Positions 35,346 to 46,559 are shown, counted from the stretch's first letter. The stretch is DNA of 64,000 bases from Apostichopus japonicus (GCF_037975245.1 NC_092576.1:24577611-24641610); one strand, 5' to 3'. Numbers and translations: made by a program. The notes: a model not told the origin generated them from the letters alone.

Positions 35346-35998
35346 TGTAGTGAAATGTATTTTGCGTTTTTTCGTTTTTCGTATTGTTGTGTGTTATATA
35401 ACATTTGGTAACTTTGTTTGACCATACCTCAAATTGTTAAGATTCAGCTGCATAATTATTTGCTCATGTTTAAACGAGTACCTTGCGTGATTGGCTTGTT
35501 GAACCCTCGTGATTTATGTTATGTAAATAAGTCCTTTTCAATGTCCTTTGATATATATATTGGGCGCACACGGAAAAGGGACCACTGGCATTGGTTGCGT
35601 TTAGCCAGAACACATAACTTATATATATTAAGATCTGAGATCCATGCGAAGCCAATAAAGTAATGCCACGTAAGCAGTTGGTGATAGTGGTTGCTGGAAG
35701 TTCTAGACATTAAAGGGCTAAAGAGGTATTTTGGTGTTTATATATTATAAGTTAAATGCTTTCTTCATGTGTATTTGATGGTTCATGTTTGTGCAATAGT
35801 GAAGTTTGTGTAGTTTTATTTATGCCAAAAACAAATTATAAAAATGTTGTATTTAGTACTGTAAGTTTTCTATTTTTGTATTTTCGATAGTTTTACGGGA
35901 GTTATAGTCATAAACGAGTGCGGAGCCAATAAATTGCGGTGACTTTTACTTCTTGTACGAAACCATCCGTCTTTTTGCGTCTTGCCACGACCGGTACA
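35346..35998 (+). repeat. BEL/Pao 5' LTR
   Basis: 653 bp with TG...CA ends. It should contain the element's promoter. An 81-codon chance frame occurs in both LTRs at the same place and is not regarded as a gene. An agccaataaa polyadenylation-type motif lies about 70 bp before the end. Confidence 0.96.
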
Positions 35999-36670
35999 GT
36001 AAAACTCTTGGATGGGACTTCCGTGCGTCTTCCAGGGAGTCTTTCTTCAATAACATATCGGCGTGGAAATCTCCGAGAACTTCATCCATACCACCATCTT
36101 CGACTAGCTCTACACTATTTGCAGCCAAAACTACGGCAGACGTGTCACGGCCTCCATATCCATTCATCATATAGTATTTAATATACCAGTTTGAGCGACG
36201 TTCTGGCTATACCATAAAACAGGTATTTTGTTATTTTGCGGAACTGTTGAAGTAGGTTGCTATCTTCATATCGTTGACCATTGACTAGCAATATGCATCC
36301 AGTTCTGCGAGGTTCCAGGCCTGTAGCCATGTAACCCTTCGTTACTATTACCGCAAGACCGGTGTCGTTACTCTCTGAACTTTTCAGAATTATAAGGTAT
36401 AATGGTTGCAATGTAAAGGCTTAGCCAGATATATATATATATATATATTTTTGATATCCGTTTTATATCTTTCTATCTGTTTCATACCGTTAATTTTGTG
36501 TCGTGACAGTCTAGTCTATGTAGGACTGTATGTTGATATTGTTGTATAGTAGTAAAATAGTGTTAGGTTTGGTAGCCTTGTTTTTATAACTGTGTTAGGA
36601 GTGACTGTGTGTTCGGTCCTATCATCATTATATATGGTACTTTGAGTTGAACCTTTAACAATTCAGTATT

Positions 36671-39600
36671 ATGATGGACTCTGCTGATAATGAGGGCACG
36701 GTTTCTGAAGACCAAACGTCTGGGTTTAACACTCGTCAAAGGATTTTGACTGAGAAAGGTTTTCAGTATCAGTTGGGTCAAAAGGAGCAAAGATTTAGAG
36801 GCATAATCTCTAAGTGGCGTAAACATGTGTTAAAGATAGAATGCCTACTTTCTGAAAGGAGCAATTTAGTAGATATTAAGGCCGAACGTGATGTTCTGTT
36901 AGAAACTATGGCAGATTTGTCTAATGTGTACATCGAAGTCGATAATTTGCTTTCGACCGTTGATCAAATGGGTTCTAAATATTCAATTTTTGAGGCAATA
37001 GAAATAGAACACTGTAATTTAATAAAGAGGGTTTCTGAGTATATCCATTCTGTAACTAGCCAAGGCTCATGTTCAAAATCATCAGTGTCGGCAAAATCTC
37101 ATTCTTCTACGAAAGATGAAATTGTAACAACGATTGCAGCCCATGAGGCCAAACTAAAACAAATAGAAATGAAGGCAAAATTTGAGGTCCAGCAATTAGA
37201 GTTAAGGGCAAAGCATGAAGCTGAATTGCAAAGGTCAGAATTAGCCATAGCTAAGGTAAAATTGGATGCAATTGGAGAACAGGGTTCAGTGCACATGGAT
37301 TTCCCAGACGATAGTCTTAAATATACTCAAAATTATGTCGAAACCCTGGGTGATGTTAATAACCCACAGGATAGGAAGCACCTAACATATGAGGCATACT
37401 TAGAGCAACCCGTACTAAGACAAGGCGTCACTAAATCTAATGTTCCCCTAACAGGTGGAAACAATGATCAGCCTACGGCAACCCGTGCCAACCTAGGTAA
37501 TTTAACCAATGATTTTTTGTATCAAGTATCTCTAAATAGACTTCCAGTTCCAGAACCTGAAATATTTAGTGGTGACCCGTTACAGTATCCTGGCTGGAAG
37601 TGTGCTATTGATTTATTGTTAGAGAATAAGGGCATACCCCCCTCTGAGAAAATATACTATCTTAAACGGTACCTTAGTGGTCCACCTAAGGATGCTTTGG
37701 AGGGCTATTTCTTGGTTCCTTCTGATTCCACCTATATAGAGGTACGAAAACTTCTTGACGATAGATATGGTAATAATTTAGCAATCGCCGATGCATTCAG
37801 ATCTAAACTTGAAGGGTGGCCTAACATCCAACCTAATGACGGACTTGCACTTCGCAAGTTTGCAGACTTCCTAGGCCAGTGCGAGTTTGCTATGAAATTG
37901 GTCAAGGGTAGGCTTAGCTTCCTAAATGATAGTTGGGAAAATCGCAAATTGCTTGATAAATTGCCTGATTGGTTGGTTAAAAGGTGGGGACGAGTACTGT
38001 CAGAATGGGATGATTTTCCGCCATTTGGTAAGTTTAGACAGTTTATCGCCAAGGAAGCTGATATTGCATGTAATCCTTTAATAGTTTCTAGCCAGAAGGG
38101 CAAGGGGTCAAGAGGCACAAGGGGTGCTAGTAACTTTGTAGTCGAAACAGGGTTTGACAATTCAAGTACAAAACTCAATGCCCATAGGTATAAATGCCTA
38201 ATTTGTGAAGGTGATCACCGACTTGACTGTTGTTATAAGTTTCTTGCTAAAACGGTCGAAGATCGTAAGATATTTGTAAAAACCAAAAACTTGTGCTATG
38301 GATGCCTACGTCAAGGCCATATATCAAAATTCTGTCGCAATCGTCTCGTATGTAATATTTGTTCGAGGTCTCATCCTACAGCACTTCATGGTGACATTGT
38401 TTCTCACATAGGTAAAACTGTTTGTAGTTCCAGTAAGTCAATTGGAATTCAAACAGAAGCAATTAACACAGGATTGAGTCATGTAAGTGGGTTAAGGGAC
38501 ATAACAATGAATTCTCTCATCATTCCTGTATATGTTTCTCATGTGGATGCTCCGCAAAGAGAAGTCCTTGTGTATGCCCTTTTAGACACTCAGTCAGATA
38601 GTACATTTATTACTGATAAGACCTGTGAGCTGCTGAACGTGGAAGGTTCAAAGACGTTGTTGAGTCTGTCCACTTTGTCATCTAAGAATCAGTTGGTAGA
38701 CAGTAGTAGGATTGGTGGCTTGTCTGTTAGAGGGCATAGGGAAGGTACCAAAGTTCACTTGCCTGTTTCGTATACACGTTGTTCCATACCAGCCAATAGA
38801 TCTCATATTCCCACTCCGGGAACTGCCAGGCAGTGGCCACATTTGAAACGAATAGCCAATCATCTTATGCCGTTAGAACAGTGTGAGATAGGATTGTTGA
38901 TAGGCTATAATTGCCCTAAAGCATTAATGCCTATTGAGGTTATCTCTCCTCCTGATAATGGTCCGTATGCTGAAAGAACCAACTTGGGTTGGGGTATTGT
39001 TGGCATAATTAACCCTCGAGAATTGTCTGTGGATAAGTGCGATCCTGTTGGAGTTAGCCACTTTATTGTGACTCCTCGCCCCACTTCTGAATTTGACAGT
39101 ATTCTACCACGTGATGGGGCTAAGATTTGTTTCAAATGTAATGTTAGGGAGGTTGTGCCAACTCAGGTGGCAGGGTTAATGGAATTGGAATTTAATGAAC
39201 GAAATTTTGAAAGTGCTTATTCAAGAGAAGATAAGAAATTTCTTAACATCCTTAAGGAGGGAGTATGCCAGTTAAGTGATGGTCATTATCAACTGCCATT
39301 ACCCATGAAATTGTCTCAGGTTTTTCCAAATAATAAATGTATGGCTCTCTATCGTTTGAATCAATTAAGAAAGAAAATGGAGCGTAATAATACTTATGCT
39401 AAGGATTATGTTACCTTTATGCAAGACATTATTGACAAGGGGTATGCGGAATTAGTTCCTAGTTCTGAGCTAAATGCTGATCAGGTAAACTATATTCCTC
39501 ATCACGGAGTATATCACCCTAAGAAACCAGGAAAGATACGTGTAGTATTTGATTGCAGTGCAAAATTCAAAGGAATTTCCTTAAATGATCAATTACTTAC

Positions 39601-42580
39601 TGGTCCTAATTTGACCAACGATCTACTTGGTGTTCTCTGTCGTTTTCGTCAAGAAAGAATTGCATTTGCAGGAGATATAGAATCAATGTTCTATCAGTTT
39701 AAGGTTAATCCTGAACAGCGTAATCTTCTAAGATTCCTTTGGTGGAGTGAGGGTAATTTTAACGGTGACCCTATGGAATATCGTATGACTGTGCATTTGT
39801 TTGGAGCAGGATCATCTCCAGGGTGTGCAAATTTTGGCCTAAAACAAATTGCATTAGACTATGGTTCTAAATTCGGGGAGGATGTAGCAGGTTTTGTGAA
39901 TCGAAGCTTTTATGTGGATGATGGTCTTAAATCTGTTGATACAGTTAATAGAGCTGTAGACCTTATTTCTCGAACGAAACAAATGCTACATAAGGGTGGC
40001 GTTAACTTCACCAAAATTAAGTGTAATTCTAAGGCTGTGTTGCAATCAATTCCTGAGGAAGATCTTGCGGTTGCTTCTGGGCATTTAGATCTCTCCTCAA
40101 ACGCAACTCATTTGGATCGGGTTCTTGGAGTACAATGGTGTATTGAATCAGATGAATTTCAATTTAAGATAACACTTAGTGATAGCCCTTTGACACGGCG
40201 TGGTATCCTTTCTACGATTGCTTCGGTGTATGACCCGTTTGGGTTTATAGCTCCAGTTGTGCTTCCAGGAAAGCAAATCTTACAGCAATTATGTTATGAT
40301 CATTTAGATTGGGATAGTCCCTTGCCAGATGAGCTACATAGTAAGTGGGAAAAGTGGAGGATGGGTTTATCTAAGTTAGAAACCATCAGAATTGATAGGT
40401 GTTTTAAGCCTGTTGAACTTGGCACCGTTACAAAGACAGAACTGCATCATTTCTGTGATGCTAGCACCATTGGGTATGGTTACTGTTCTTACCTGCGCAT
40501 GACTAATCGTGAAGGTAAAGTTCATTGTAGCTTTGTTCTTGGAAAGTCTAGGGTTGTTCCCCGTAGGCCTGTTACAGTACCACGCCTAGAGCTGACTGCA
40601 GCTGTATTGTCGGTAAAAATGAGTGCCTTGTTGAAACAAGAGTTGGAGTACAATTTTATCAATGAATATTTCTGGTCTGATAGTCAGGTAGTCCTTGGGT
40701 ATATCAATAATGATGTCAAAAGATTTCATGTGTTTGTGGCAAATAGGGTGCAACAGATTCATGAAATGAGTAGTAGTAGCCAATGGCATTTTATTAAAGG
40801 GTTTGAAAATCCCAGTGACTGTGCCTCTCGTGGACTTACAGTTGATGAATTAAGGACATCAAGCTGGTTTAGAGGGCCAGAGATGTTATGGCAAAGTCAA
40901 CTCCCACTGGTTAAGCACGTTACAAACCTTGAGGTCTTTGATCATGACCCAGAGGTTAAATGTTGCCAGGTAGCATTTTCCAGTGTCAAATGCTCTAATC
41001 ATTTGGAAGTAGATCGTTTAAGCTCCTTTTCGAGTTGGTTTAAAGCAAGGAAAGCTATTGCATTATGCCTTTGGCTAAAGGCTATGCTTAAGGCTAAGGC
41101 TAGTAAAACCTTCCTTCCGGCTAGGGAACTTAATGTAGATTCTTTGTTTGAAGCCGAGATTGAAATACTGCGAATAGTTCAGTCCTATGCATTTAAGGAA
41201 GAGCTTCAAATCCTTCGTACATTAAGTAGTGATCCAGTACAATGCTTGAAGAAAGGCAGTCCACTCTATGCTCTAGATCCATTTTTGGATGAAAATGGTG
41301 TTATTCGTGTTGGTGGTCGTATATCTAAATCTAGCTTCGAGTTTAAGGTGAAGCATCCTGTAATTATTCCTAAGTTATGCCATGTTGCAGAGCTTCTTGT
41401 GAGACATTTTCATGAGTTAGTTGCCCACCAGGGTAGAGTTTTAACTTCAAACGAACTTAGGGCAAATGGTTATTGGATCATTGGTGGTAGTTCTTTAATT
41501 GGTAAAGTGATATACAAATGTGTTACTTGTAGACGGCTTCGTGGTAGTTTGGGTCAACAGAAAATGTCAGACTTACCAGTTGATCGAGTGGAGTCTAGTC
41601 CACCCTTTACATATTGCGGTGTAGATTGTTTTGGTCCCTGGCTTGTAAAGGAAGGTCGTAAGGAGTTGAAGAGGTATGGCGTGTTATTTACATGTATGGC
41701 CTCAAGGGCGGTACACCTAGAGGTAGCTAATTCATTGACCACCGACTCTTTTTTGAATGCATTACGACGCTTTCAAGCTATACGTGGCCCTGTAAGACAA
41801 TTGCGTTGTGATCAGGGCACTAATTTCGTAGGGGCAAATAACGAGTTGTTAGCTGCATTAAAGGAAATGAACCAAGGTGTTGTAAGTAAAAGCTTGCTTG
41901 AGCTGGGTTGTGATTATATTGAATTTAAGTTTAATGTTCCACAAGCTAGTCATATGGGTGGTGTCTGGGAACGACAGATTAAAACGGTTCGTTGTATTTT
42001 GGATTCTATGCTACACAAGTTAGGGACTCAACTTGATGATGAGTCTCTTAGGACATTTATGTATGAAACCACTTCTATTATTAATAGCCGTCCATTGACT
42101 ACAGAAACTCTGTATGATCCATTGTCATTAGAGCCGTTAACTCCTAATCATGTAATTACTTTGAAGTCGAAGATACTTCTTCCACCTCCAGGTCAGTTCG
42201 ACTCTGCAGATATGTATTCTAGAAAGCGATGGCGTAGAGTACAATATTTATTAAATGTATTTTGGTCCAGATGGAGGAAGGAATACCTTCAAAATCTTCA
42301 GGTCAGGCAAAAGTGGTGTTCGCCATCTGTCAACATAGAGGTTGGGGACATAGTTTTAATTAAGGATATTGACAAGCCAAGAAATAGGTGGCCCATGGCT
42401 AGAGTACAAGAGACAATTGAAGGTAGTGACAAATATGTTCGTAAGGTGAAACTTAGGTTAGCTTCTCACATTGATAATAAGGGTAAACGTCAAGGTCCTG
42501 TTAATGTTCTTGATAGACCAATTCATAAATTGATAGTATTAGTTAAGGCTTCAGAGGAGAGTAGTCATGAGGGGCCATAG
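36671..42580 (+). CDS. BEL/Pao Gag-Pol polyprotein (1969 aa)
   Basis: Retrotransposon polyprotein that packages and copies the element's RNA and integrates the DNA. Visible domains, with approximate residues: a charged, coiled-coil-like N-terminus (1-200), a DUF1759-type Gag (290-440, PEPEIFSGDPLQYPGWK) and Cys/His knuckles (507-575, including CYGCLRQGHISKFC). An aspartic protease follows (about 637, LLDTQSDSTFI), then reverse transcriptase (950-1130) with catalytic YVDD at about 1080, and RNase H (from 1258, HHFCDAS, with SDSQVV downstream). The integrase has an HHCC finger (1577-1625) and D, D, E at about 1650, 1712 and 1765. A DUF5641-type C-terminus (1850-1953) ends it. The order PR-RT-RH-IN in one frame with Gag is normal for Pao elements. 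The protease triad reads DTQ instead of the usual DTG/DSG. No frameshift or stop was seen. Confidence 0.97.
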   Translation: MMDSADNEGTVSEDQTSGFNTRQRILTEKGFQYQLGQKEQRFRGIISKWRKHVLKIECLLSERSNLVDIKAERDVLLETMADLSNVYIEVDNLLSTVDQMGSKYSIFEAIEIEHCNLIKRVSEYIHSVTSQGSCSKSSVSAKSHSSTKDEIVTTIAAHEAKLKQIEMKAKFEVQQLELRAKHEAELQRSELAIAKVKLDAIGEQGSVHMDFPDDSLKYTQNYVETLGDVNNPQDRKHLTYEAYLEQPVLRQGVTKSNVPLTGGNNDQPTATRANLGNLTNDFLYQVSLNRLPVPEPEIFSGDPLQYPGWKCAIDLLLENKGIPPSEKIYYLKRYLSGPPKDALEGYFLVPSDSTYIEVRKLLDDRYGNNLAIADAFRSKLEGWPNIQPNDGLALRKFADFLGQCEFAMKLVKGRLSFLNDSWENRKLLDKLPDWLVKRWGRVLSEWDDFPPFGKFRQFIAKEADIACNPLIVSSQKGKGSRGTRGASNFVVETGFDNSSTKLNAHRYKCLICEGDHRLDCCYKFLAKTVEDRKIFVKTKNLCYGCLRQGHISKFCRNRLVCNICSRSHPTALHGDIVSHIGKTVCSSSKSIGIQTEAINTGLSHVSGLRDITMNSLIIPVYVSHVDAPQREVLVYALLDTQSDSTFITDKTCELLNVEGSKTLLSLSTLSSKNQLVDSSRIGGLSVRGHREGTKVHLPVSYTRCSIPANRSHIPTPGTARQWPHLKRIANHLMPLEQCEIGLLIGYNCPKALMPIEVISPPDNGPYAERTNLGWGIVGIINPRELSVDKCDPVGVSHFIVTPRPTSEFDSILPRDGAKICFKCNVREVVPTQVAGLMELEFNERNFESAYSREDKKFLNILKEGVCQLSDGHYQLPLPMKLSQVFPNNKCMALYRLNQLRKKMERNNTYAKDYVTFMQDIIDKGYAELVPSSELNADQVNYIPHHGVYHPKKPGKIRVVFDCSAKFKGISLNDQLLTGPNLTNDLLGVLCRFRQERIAFAGDIESMFYQFKVNPEQRNLLRFLWWSEGNFNGDPMEYRMTVHLFGAGSSPGCANFGLKQIALDYGSKFGEDVAGFVNRSFYVDDGLKSVDTVNRAVDLISRTKQMLHKGGVNFTKIKCNSKAVLQSIPEEDLAVASGHLDLSSNATHLDRVLGVQWCIESDEFQFKITLSDSPLTRRGILSTIASVYDPFGFIAPVVLPGKQILQQLCYDHLDWDSPLPDELHSKWEKWRMGLSKLETIRIDRCFKPVELGTVTKTELHHFCDASTIGYGYCSYLRMTNREGKVHCSFVLGKSRVVPRRPVTVPRLELTAAVLSVKMSALLKQELEYNFINEYFWSDSQVVLGYINNDVKRFHVFVANRVQQIHEMSSSSQWHFIKGFENPSDCASRGLTVDELRTSSWFRGPEMLWQSQLPLVKHVTNLEVFDHDPEVKCCQVAFSSVKCSNHLEVDRLSSFSSWFKARKAIALCLWLKAMLKAKASKTFLPARELNVDSLFEAEIEILRIVQSYAFKEELQILRTLSSDPVQCLKKGSPLYALDPFLDENGVIRVGGRISKSSFEFKVKHPVIIPKLCHVAELLVRHFHELVAHQGRVLTSNELRANGYWIIGGSSLIGKVIYKCVTCRRLRGSLGQQKMSDLPVDRVESSPPFTYCGVDCFGPWLVKEGRKELKRYGVLFTCMASRAVHLEVANSLTTDSFLNALRRFQAIRGPVRQLRCDQGTNFVGANNELLAALKEMNQGVVSKSLLELGCDYIEFKFNVPQASHMGGVWERQIKTVRCILDSMLHKLGTQLDDESLRTFMYETTSIINSRPLTTETLYDPLSLEPLTPNHVITLKSKILLPPPGQFDSADMYSRKRWRRVQYLLNVFWSRWRKEYLQNLQVRQKWCSPSVNIEVGDIVLIKDIDKPRNRWPMARVQETIEGSDKYVRKVKLRLASHIDNKGKRQGPVNVLDRPIHKLIVLVKASEESSHEGP

Positions 42581-42670
42581 TCCACTTTACGATTGTATAC
42601 TAAGCATTTATGTACTGTGTAGCATGTTAAGTGTTTGGCGTATAAAATGATTTCTCATTTTGAGGGGCCA

Positions 42671-43323
42671 TGTAGTGAAATGTATTTTGCGTTTTTTCGT
42701 TTTTCGTATTGTTGTGTGTTATATAACATTTGGTAACTTTGTTTGACCATACCTCAAATTGTTAAGATTCAGCTGCATAATTATTTGCTCATGTTTAAAC
42801 GAGTACCTTGCGTGATTGGCTTGTTGAACCCTCGTGATTTATGTTATGTAAATAAGTCCTTTTCAATGTCCTTTGATATATATATTGGGCGCACACGGAA
42901 AAGGGACCACTGGCATTGGTTGCGTTTAGCCAGAACACATAACTTATATATATTAAGATCTGAGATCCATGCGAAGCCAATAAAGTAATGCCACGTAAGC
43001 AGTTGGTGATAGTGGTTGCTGGAAGTTCTAGACATTAAAGGGCTAAAGAGGTATTTTGGTGTTTATATATTATAAGTTAAATGCTTTCTTCATGTGTATT
43101 TGATGGTTCATGTTTGTGCAATAGTGAAGTTTGTGTAGTTTTATTTATGCCAAAAACAAATTATAAAAATGTTGTATTTAGTACTGTAAGTTTTCTATTT
43201 TTGTATTTTCGATAGTTTTACGGGAGTTATAGTCATAAACGAGTGCGGAGCCAATAAATTGCGGTGACTTTTACTTCTTGTACGAAACCATCCGTCTTTT
43301 TGCGTCTTGCCACGACCGGTACA
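42671..43323 (+). repeat. BEL/Pao 3' LTR
   Basis: Same length and apparently the same sequence as the 5' LTR, offset by 7325 bp. Followed by CCATG, the second copy of the target duplication. Confidence 0.96.
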
Positions 43324-43395
43324 CCATGCATTTATATACTTATCTTGTATGCATCCTAAATATCATTGCCTGAATCCGTACACATATGAAAGGAT

Positions 43396-43456
43396 AAATA
43401 CCTAGGAAGAAATATGTGAAAAAAAAATACCTAGGAAGAAATATGTGAAAAAAAAA
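43396..43456. repeat. Short tandem duplication
   Basis: Two copies of aaatacctaggaagaaatat followed by gtgaaaaaaa. Confidence 0.9.
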
Positions 43457-43603
43457 CTGATGCAAAGTTGCAAACCAGATTCGGTAATTAGAAATGTGGC
43501 AAAGCGAAAACTACAAATAAATTTACACTGTAGTCAGAAAAGCCATATACTTTATGAACCCTACCACCGAGAACAGAGGTGATCGAAGACCTATAAAATG
43601 AGC

Positions 43604-43912
43604 CAGGCGCGTAGCCAAGGGGGGGGCGAAGGGGGCAGCCGCCCCCCCTTGAGCATATTTTTATTATTTTTTTTAATGTTTTTATGATATCGCTAGTAAT
43701 TTCAAAAGAGAAAATGCTAAGATGCAACTTACAAGGCCTGGGAAGTGTCATTTCTAGCGATCTGGCAGGTATTTTCAGCTAAAATTTTCTTGTACGCTTC
43801 GCGCCAACCATTGTGGCGCTATGCGTAGATAGTTTGCAATGCCATATCTAAGGCTCTGACAGTTAGCCTACACTTTCACCCCTCCCTTGGCTAATTCCTG
43901 GCTACACGCCTG
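43604..43912. mobile_element. hAT-like MITE, CAGGCGCGTAGCC family
   Basis: Ends CAGGCGCGTAGCCAAGG and CCTGGCTACACGCCTG. The flanks aaatgagc (43596-43603) and aaattcgc (43913-43920) agree at 6 of 8 positions. Contains the shared aaaattttcttgtacgcttc / gcgccaaccattgtggcgct module at 43781-43833. Confidence 0.75.
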
Positions 43913-43920
43913 AAATTCGC

Positions 43921-44831
43921 TTACCAGAAAGTGCCCTTGACCTGTAATTCTAATACCCGCTGACTATGCAATAGGTCTATCCTACCCTAAAGTCAGGCCT
44001 AAATACTGTAGTTCCAAGCCCCATACAATAGCAGAGGATAAATAGCGATGATTTTACGACGTATTGTTAAGTACAGTACGCTGTTGAAGTACGTATACTG
44101 CACATAATAGTCGATCTCTTTCATGCTGTTTAGTCAAGTTTAGAAATGAATGCAGAAGTATTTGTTTGATGCGCTCTTTTTTTTGTCTCATTGTATTGTC
44201 CTGCCCCCTAACCCTTCCCTCCTTTGTCGTCAGGTTATGAATTGTTTATTAACAAGAAAGGTATTTGTAATTACTCCTCCCATTTTTGTCTAGTAAACAC
44301 TATCTAGATGAAAAAATGAAAAAGTGCAAATTTTTTGTATAAAGCTATTATGGGTGACATTTGATGACGTTGCAAACCTGCGGACATATATCCATATATA
44401 CTAGACCTTAAAATCCCATATCTGGCCGAGTTCACCAGCTTAACAAGTTCACAAGCAACAACGGCGGTATGTTACTTTACGAAGTTACCGTAAAATTAAA
44501 CGTCATCACAGCAATTTTCAACAATGTGCATGTACAGTATGCTCACCATTTTGCAGTTCAGGGCTCTCAAAATTCCAATATTTTATATAAAAGGCAAAAG
44601 GGGGCATCTAGCTCTCCTTATACCCCCCCCCTTAATATGTTGCTGATCATGTGTATGATAACCAGCACCTGGTTGGGAGCTATGGTATCCAGGGAGTTTC
44701 CATAGCAACTCCCTGCTGTATCCACATAGGTTTTTGAGTTTAATAGTGGGATGATATTATTATCTCGTATTGTGATATTTATCTCATATTGAATGTCAAT
44801 TGAACAAACAAGAGAACATTGATTTGGACAG
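43921..44831. other. Intergenic, nothing recognised
   Basis: No supported gene. A C-run lies at about 44623-44631. Confidence 0.5.
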
Positions 44832-44839
44832 GACAAGGT

Positions 44840-45236
44840 CAGTGGCGGAGCTAGGGGTGGTATTGGTCAGGGGGGGCGAGAATGGTCTGTAGGGGGGCTT
44901 TCGACACTATCTAAGCGGAGCACCACCACAGGTTGGCGCGGAGCGTACAGAAAATTTTTGAGTAAAGATTCTACCTAGATCACAGGAAATGACCCTTTCC
45001 GGGCCTTGCTAATTTGCAGATAAACGAAGAATAAATAGGTGTCATCGCCATTTTGTCAGAAAATGACACCAACAAAATGTGACAAATGTCAATAGGTAGA
45101 TGAGAGCGCAATAAAAAAGTCAATAATCGCGAATAAATAAAATGTAGTAAAAAGCTGAAAAGGGCGCCAGCTGTCCATTTGAGTCCGTCCGGGGGGGCAT
45201 CCGCCCCCCCCTGACTGTATGGACGCTCCGCCACTG
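44840..45236. mobile_element. hAT-like MITE with perfect 8-bp TSD
   Basis: TIRs CAGTGGCGGAGC and GCTCCGCCACTG are exact over 12 bp. They are flanked by gacaaggt at 44832-44839 and 45237-45244. Carries the shared internal module, inverted (about 44905-44960, ctatctaagcggagcaccac, ggttggcgcggagcgta). Confidence 0.93.
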
Positions 45237-45244
45237 GACAAGGT

Positions 45245-46110
45245 GGTCATGTGATCTTCAAGTACAGTATTGTCATTTACTGGCCTCATGTTTTAAGTAC
45301 TGTCTCACTGTCATGGCAACACATTCTGCTCAATGCTCGTCGATATACAGACCTGTCGTCGGTTTGCGTCGAGTGATAACAAGTCTGGTTGATAAGTGTT
45401 GGACGAGGTCTGTATTACCGATGCCGCGTTAAAGTTGACAAAATGCTTGGTATGTGGTATCTCATCGGTTACATACCACCCCTTGCTGTGAGAGCATGCT
45501 GGGTACTCCGAAGAACTGCGACACCTCTACTCGGGATGAATCTGCGAGCGGCTGTCACAAGTGATTTTAGTCCCTCTTAATCCCTACTCGTTATGAGAAG
45601 AGAGACCGTGTTATTGATGAAGCCCGGGGGAGTCTGTGATTGCAATAGTTATGTTCCGTGTCGAGACGGCAATGACCGAAGAAAATCAGTCTGTGTGGGT
45701 CGAAAAAACTCTTTTTGACAGGGATGTGGAAAGTCTAAAGTAATATTTTTGCAAGTTTGACACCTTTTAGTTAAGAACAAAAGGTAAGATGCTTCTTTTG
45801 TTTAAAATCTTGAAAGATCTTTGTAGAAATTATCTGTTTGTTTTGTGACATTGATTTGTTTTAGCAATGTAGACGAGTAAACGATGTGTCTGACTGACGC
45901 TCTGCTACCTAACATCACAGTACAGTTAAGTAATTCATATCTAAATTTATTCTGTTTTATCACAAGTTAAATGTATTCAATTTTAAACGGGTCATTCACT
46001 TAAGAAAAGGTACAAACATTATATGTTAAAATCATGACTTAGTACAGTTTCTAATGTACTGTACAAACCACAGTAGAAAACGATGAAATGGCATATTATT
46101 AGTAATATAA
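45245..46110. other. Intergenic, nothing recognised
   Basis: No domain, splice context or repeat was recognised. The short open frame at 45389-45580 has no supporting feature. Confidence 0.5.
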
Positions 46111-46559
46111 GGTGACCATATTTGCCTGACTGGAATCAGGGACATTTACTCCGTGACTGATATGGGGGAGCGGTCTAAGGGAGGGGCACCCCCTCCCCTT
46201 TGGAAAATTTTCAAGTGCCTAAGGTGCTTAGATTTAAAATGGTGATACTTAGAAGCACTTTTTAAATCAATTTTATTTTCAAAAATGTAGTCTTTTTCTT
46301 AGATGAAATTTACTTAGTTTACGAAAGAGTGCTAGGCTAGATCGATCTAGCATATATTCCACTTTACAACTGGCCCACCTGAAATACTGGTTAGTTCCGT
46401 TCTGCGACTGCACACTTGACTAAATTTTGTTTTTACAATTATTTTACTAATAATGTGGGATATTTTCCAAAATCCTGAACATTTTGACGAATCGGGGACA
46501 TTTTCGGGGACACTTGTTCATCGGGGACAGCACACTGAAATCGGGGACGTCTGGTCACC
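46111..46559. mobile_element. TIR element with subterminal TCGGGGAC repeats
   Basis: Ends GGTGACCA and TGGTCACC (9 bp with the flanking A/T). The right 80 bp hold four or five copies of (a/t)tcggggac, and the left end has a related aatcagggac. Such subterminal repeats are typical of transposase-binding sites. No clear target duplication was seen, so the superfamily is open. Confidence 0.55.

Larger units (their letters stand above)
35346..43323 (+). mobile_element. Complete BEL/Pao LTR retrotransposon
   Basis: A 7978-bp element with two 653-bp LTRs (35346-35998 and 42671-43323). They begin TGTAGTGAAATG and end CGGTACA. By eye they are identical along their length. The 5-bp target duplication CCATG is present on both sides (35341-35345 and 43324-43328). 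A single uninterrupted Gag-Pol ORF (36671-42580) fills most of the internal region, and there is no env-like ORF. A short purine-rich stretch (tgaggggcca) precedes the 3' LTR. No convincing primer-binding site abuts the 5' LTR; the nearest TGG is at about 36009. Identical LTRs, an open ORF and an intact duplication all indicate recent insertion and perhaps current activity. Confidence 0.97.

Noticed and set aside
35418-35663. 81-codon ORF as an accessory gene
   Set aside because: It lies wholly inside the BEL LTR, is repeated in the other LTR, and has no recognisable features.
35999-36040. Primer-binding site of the BEL element
   Set aside because: A TGG occurs 10 bp after the LTR, but I cannot match it to a specific tRNA 3' end with confidence.
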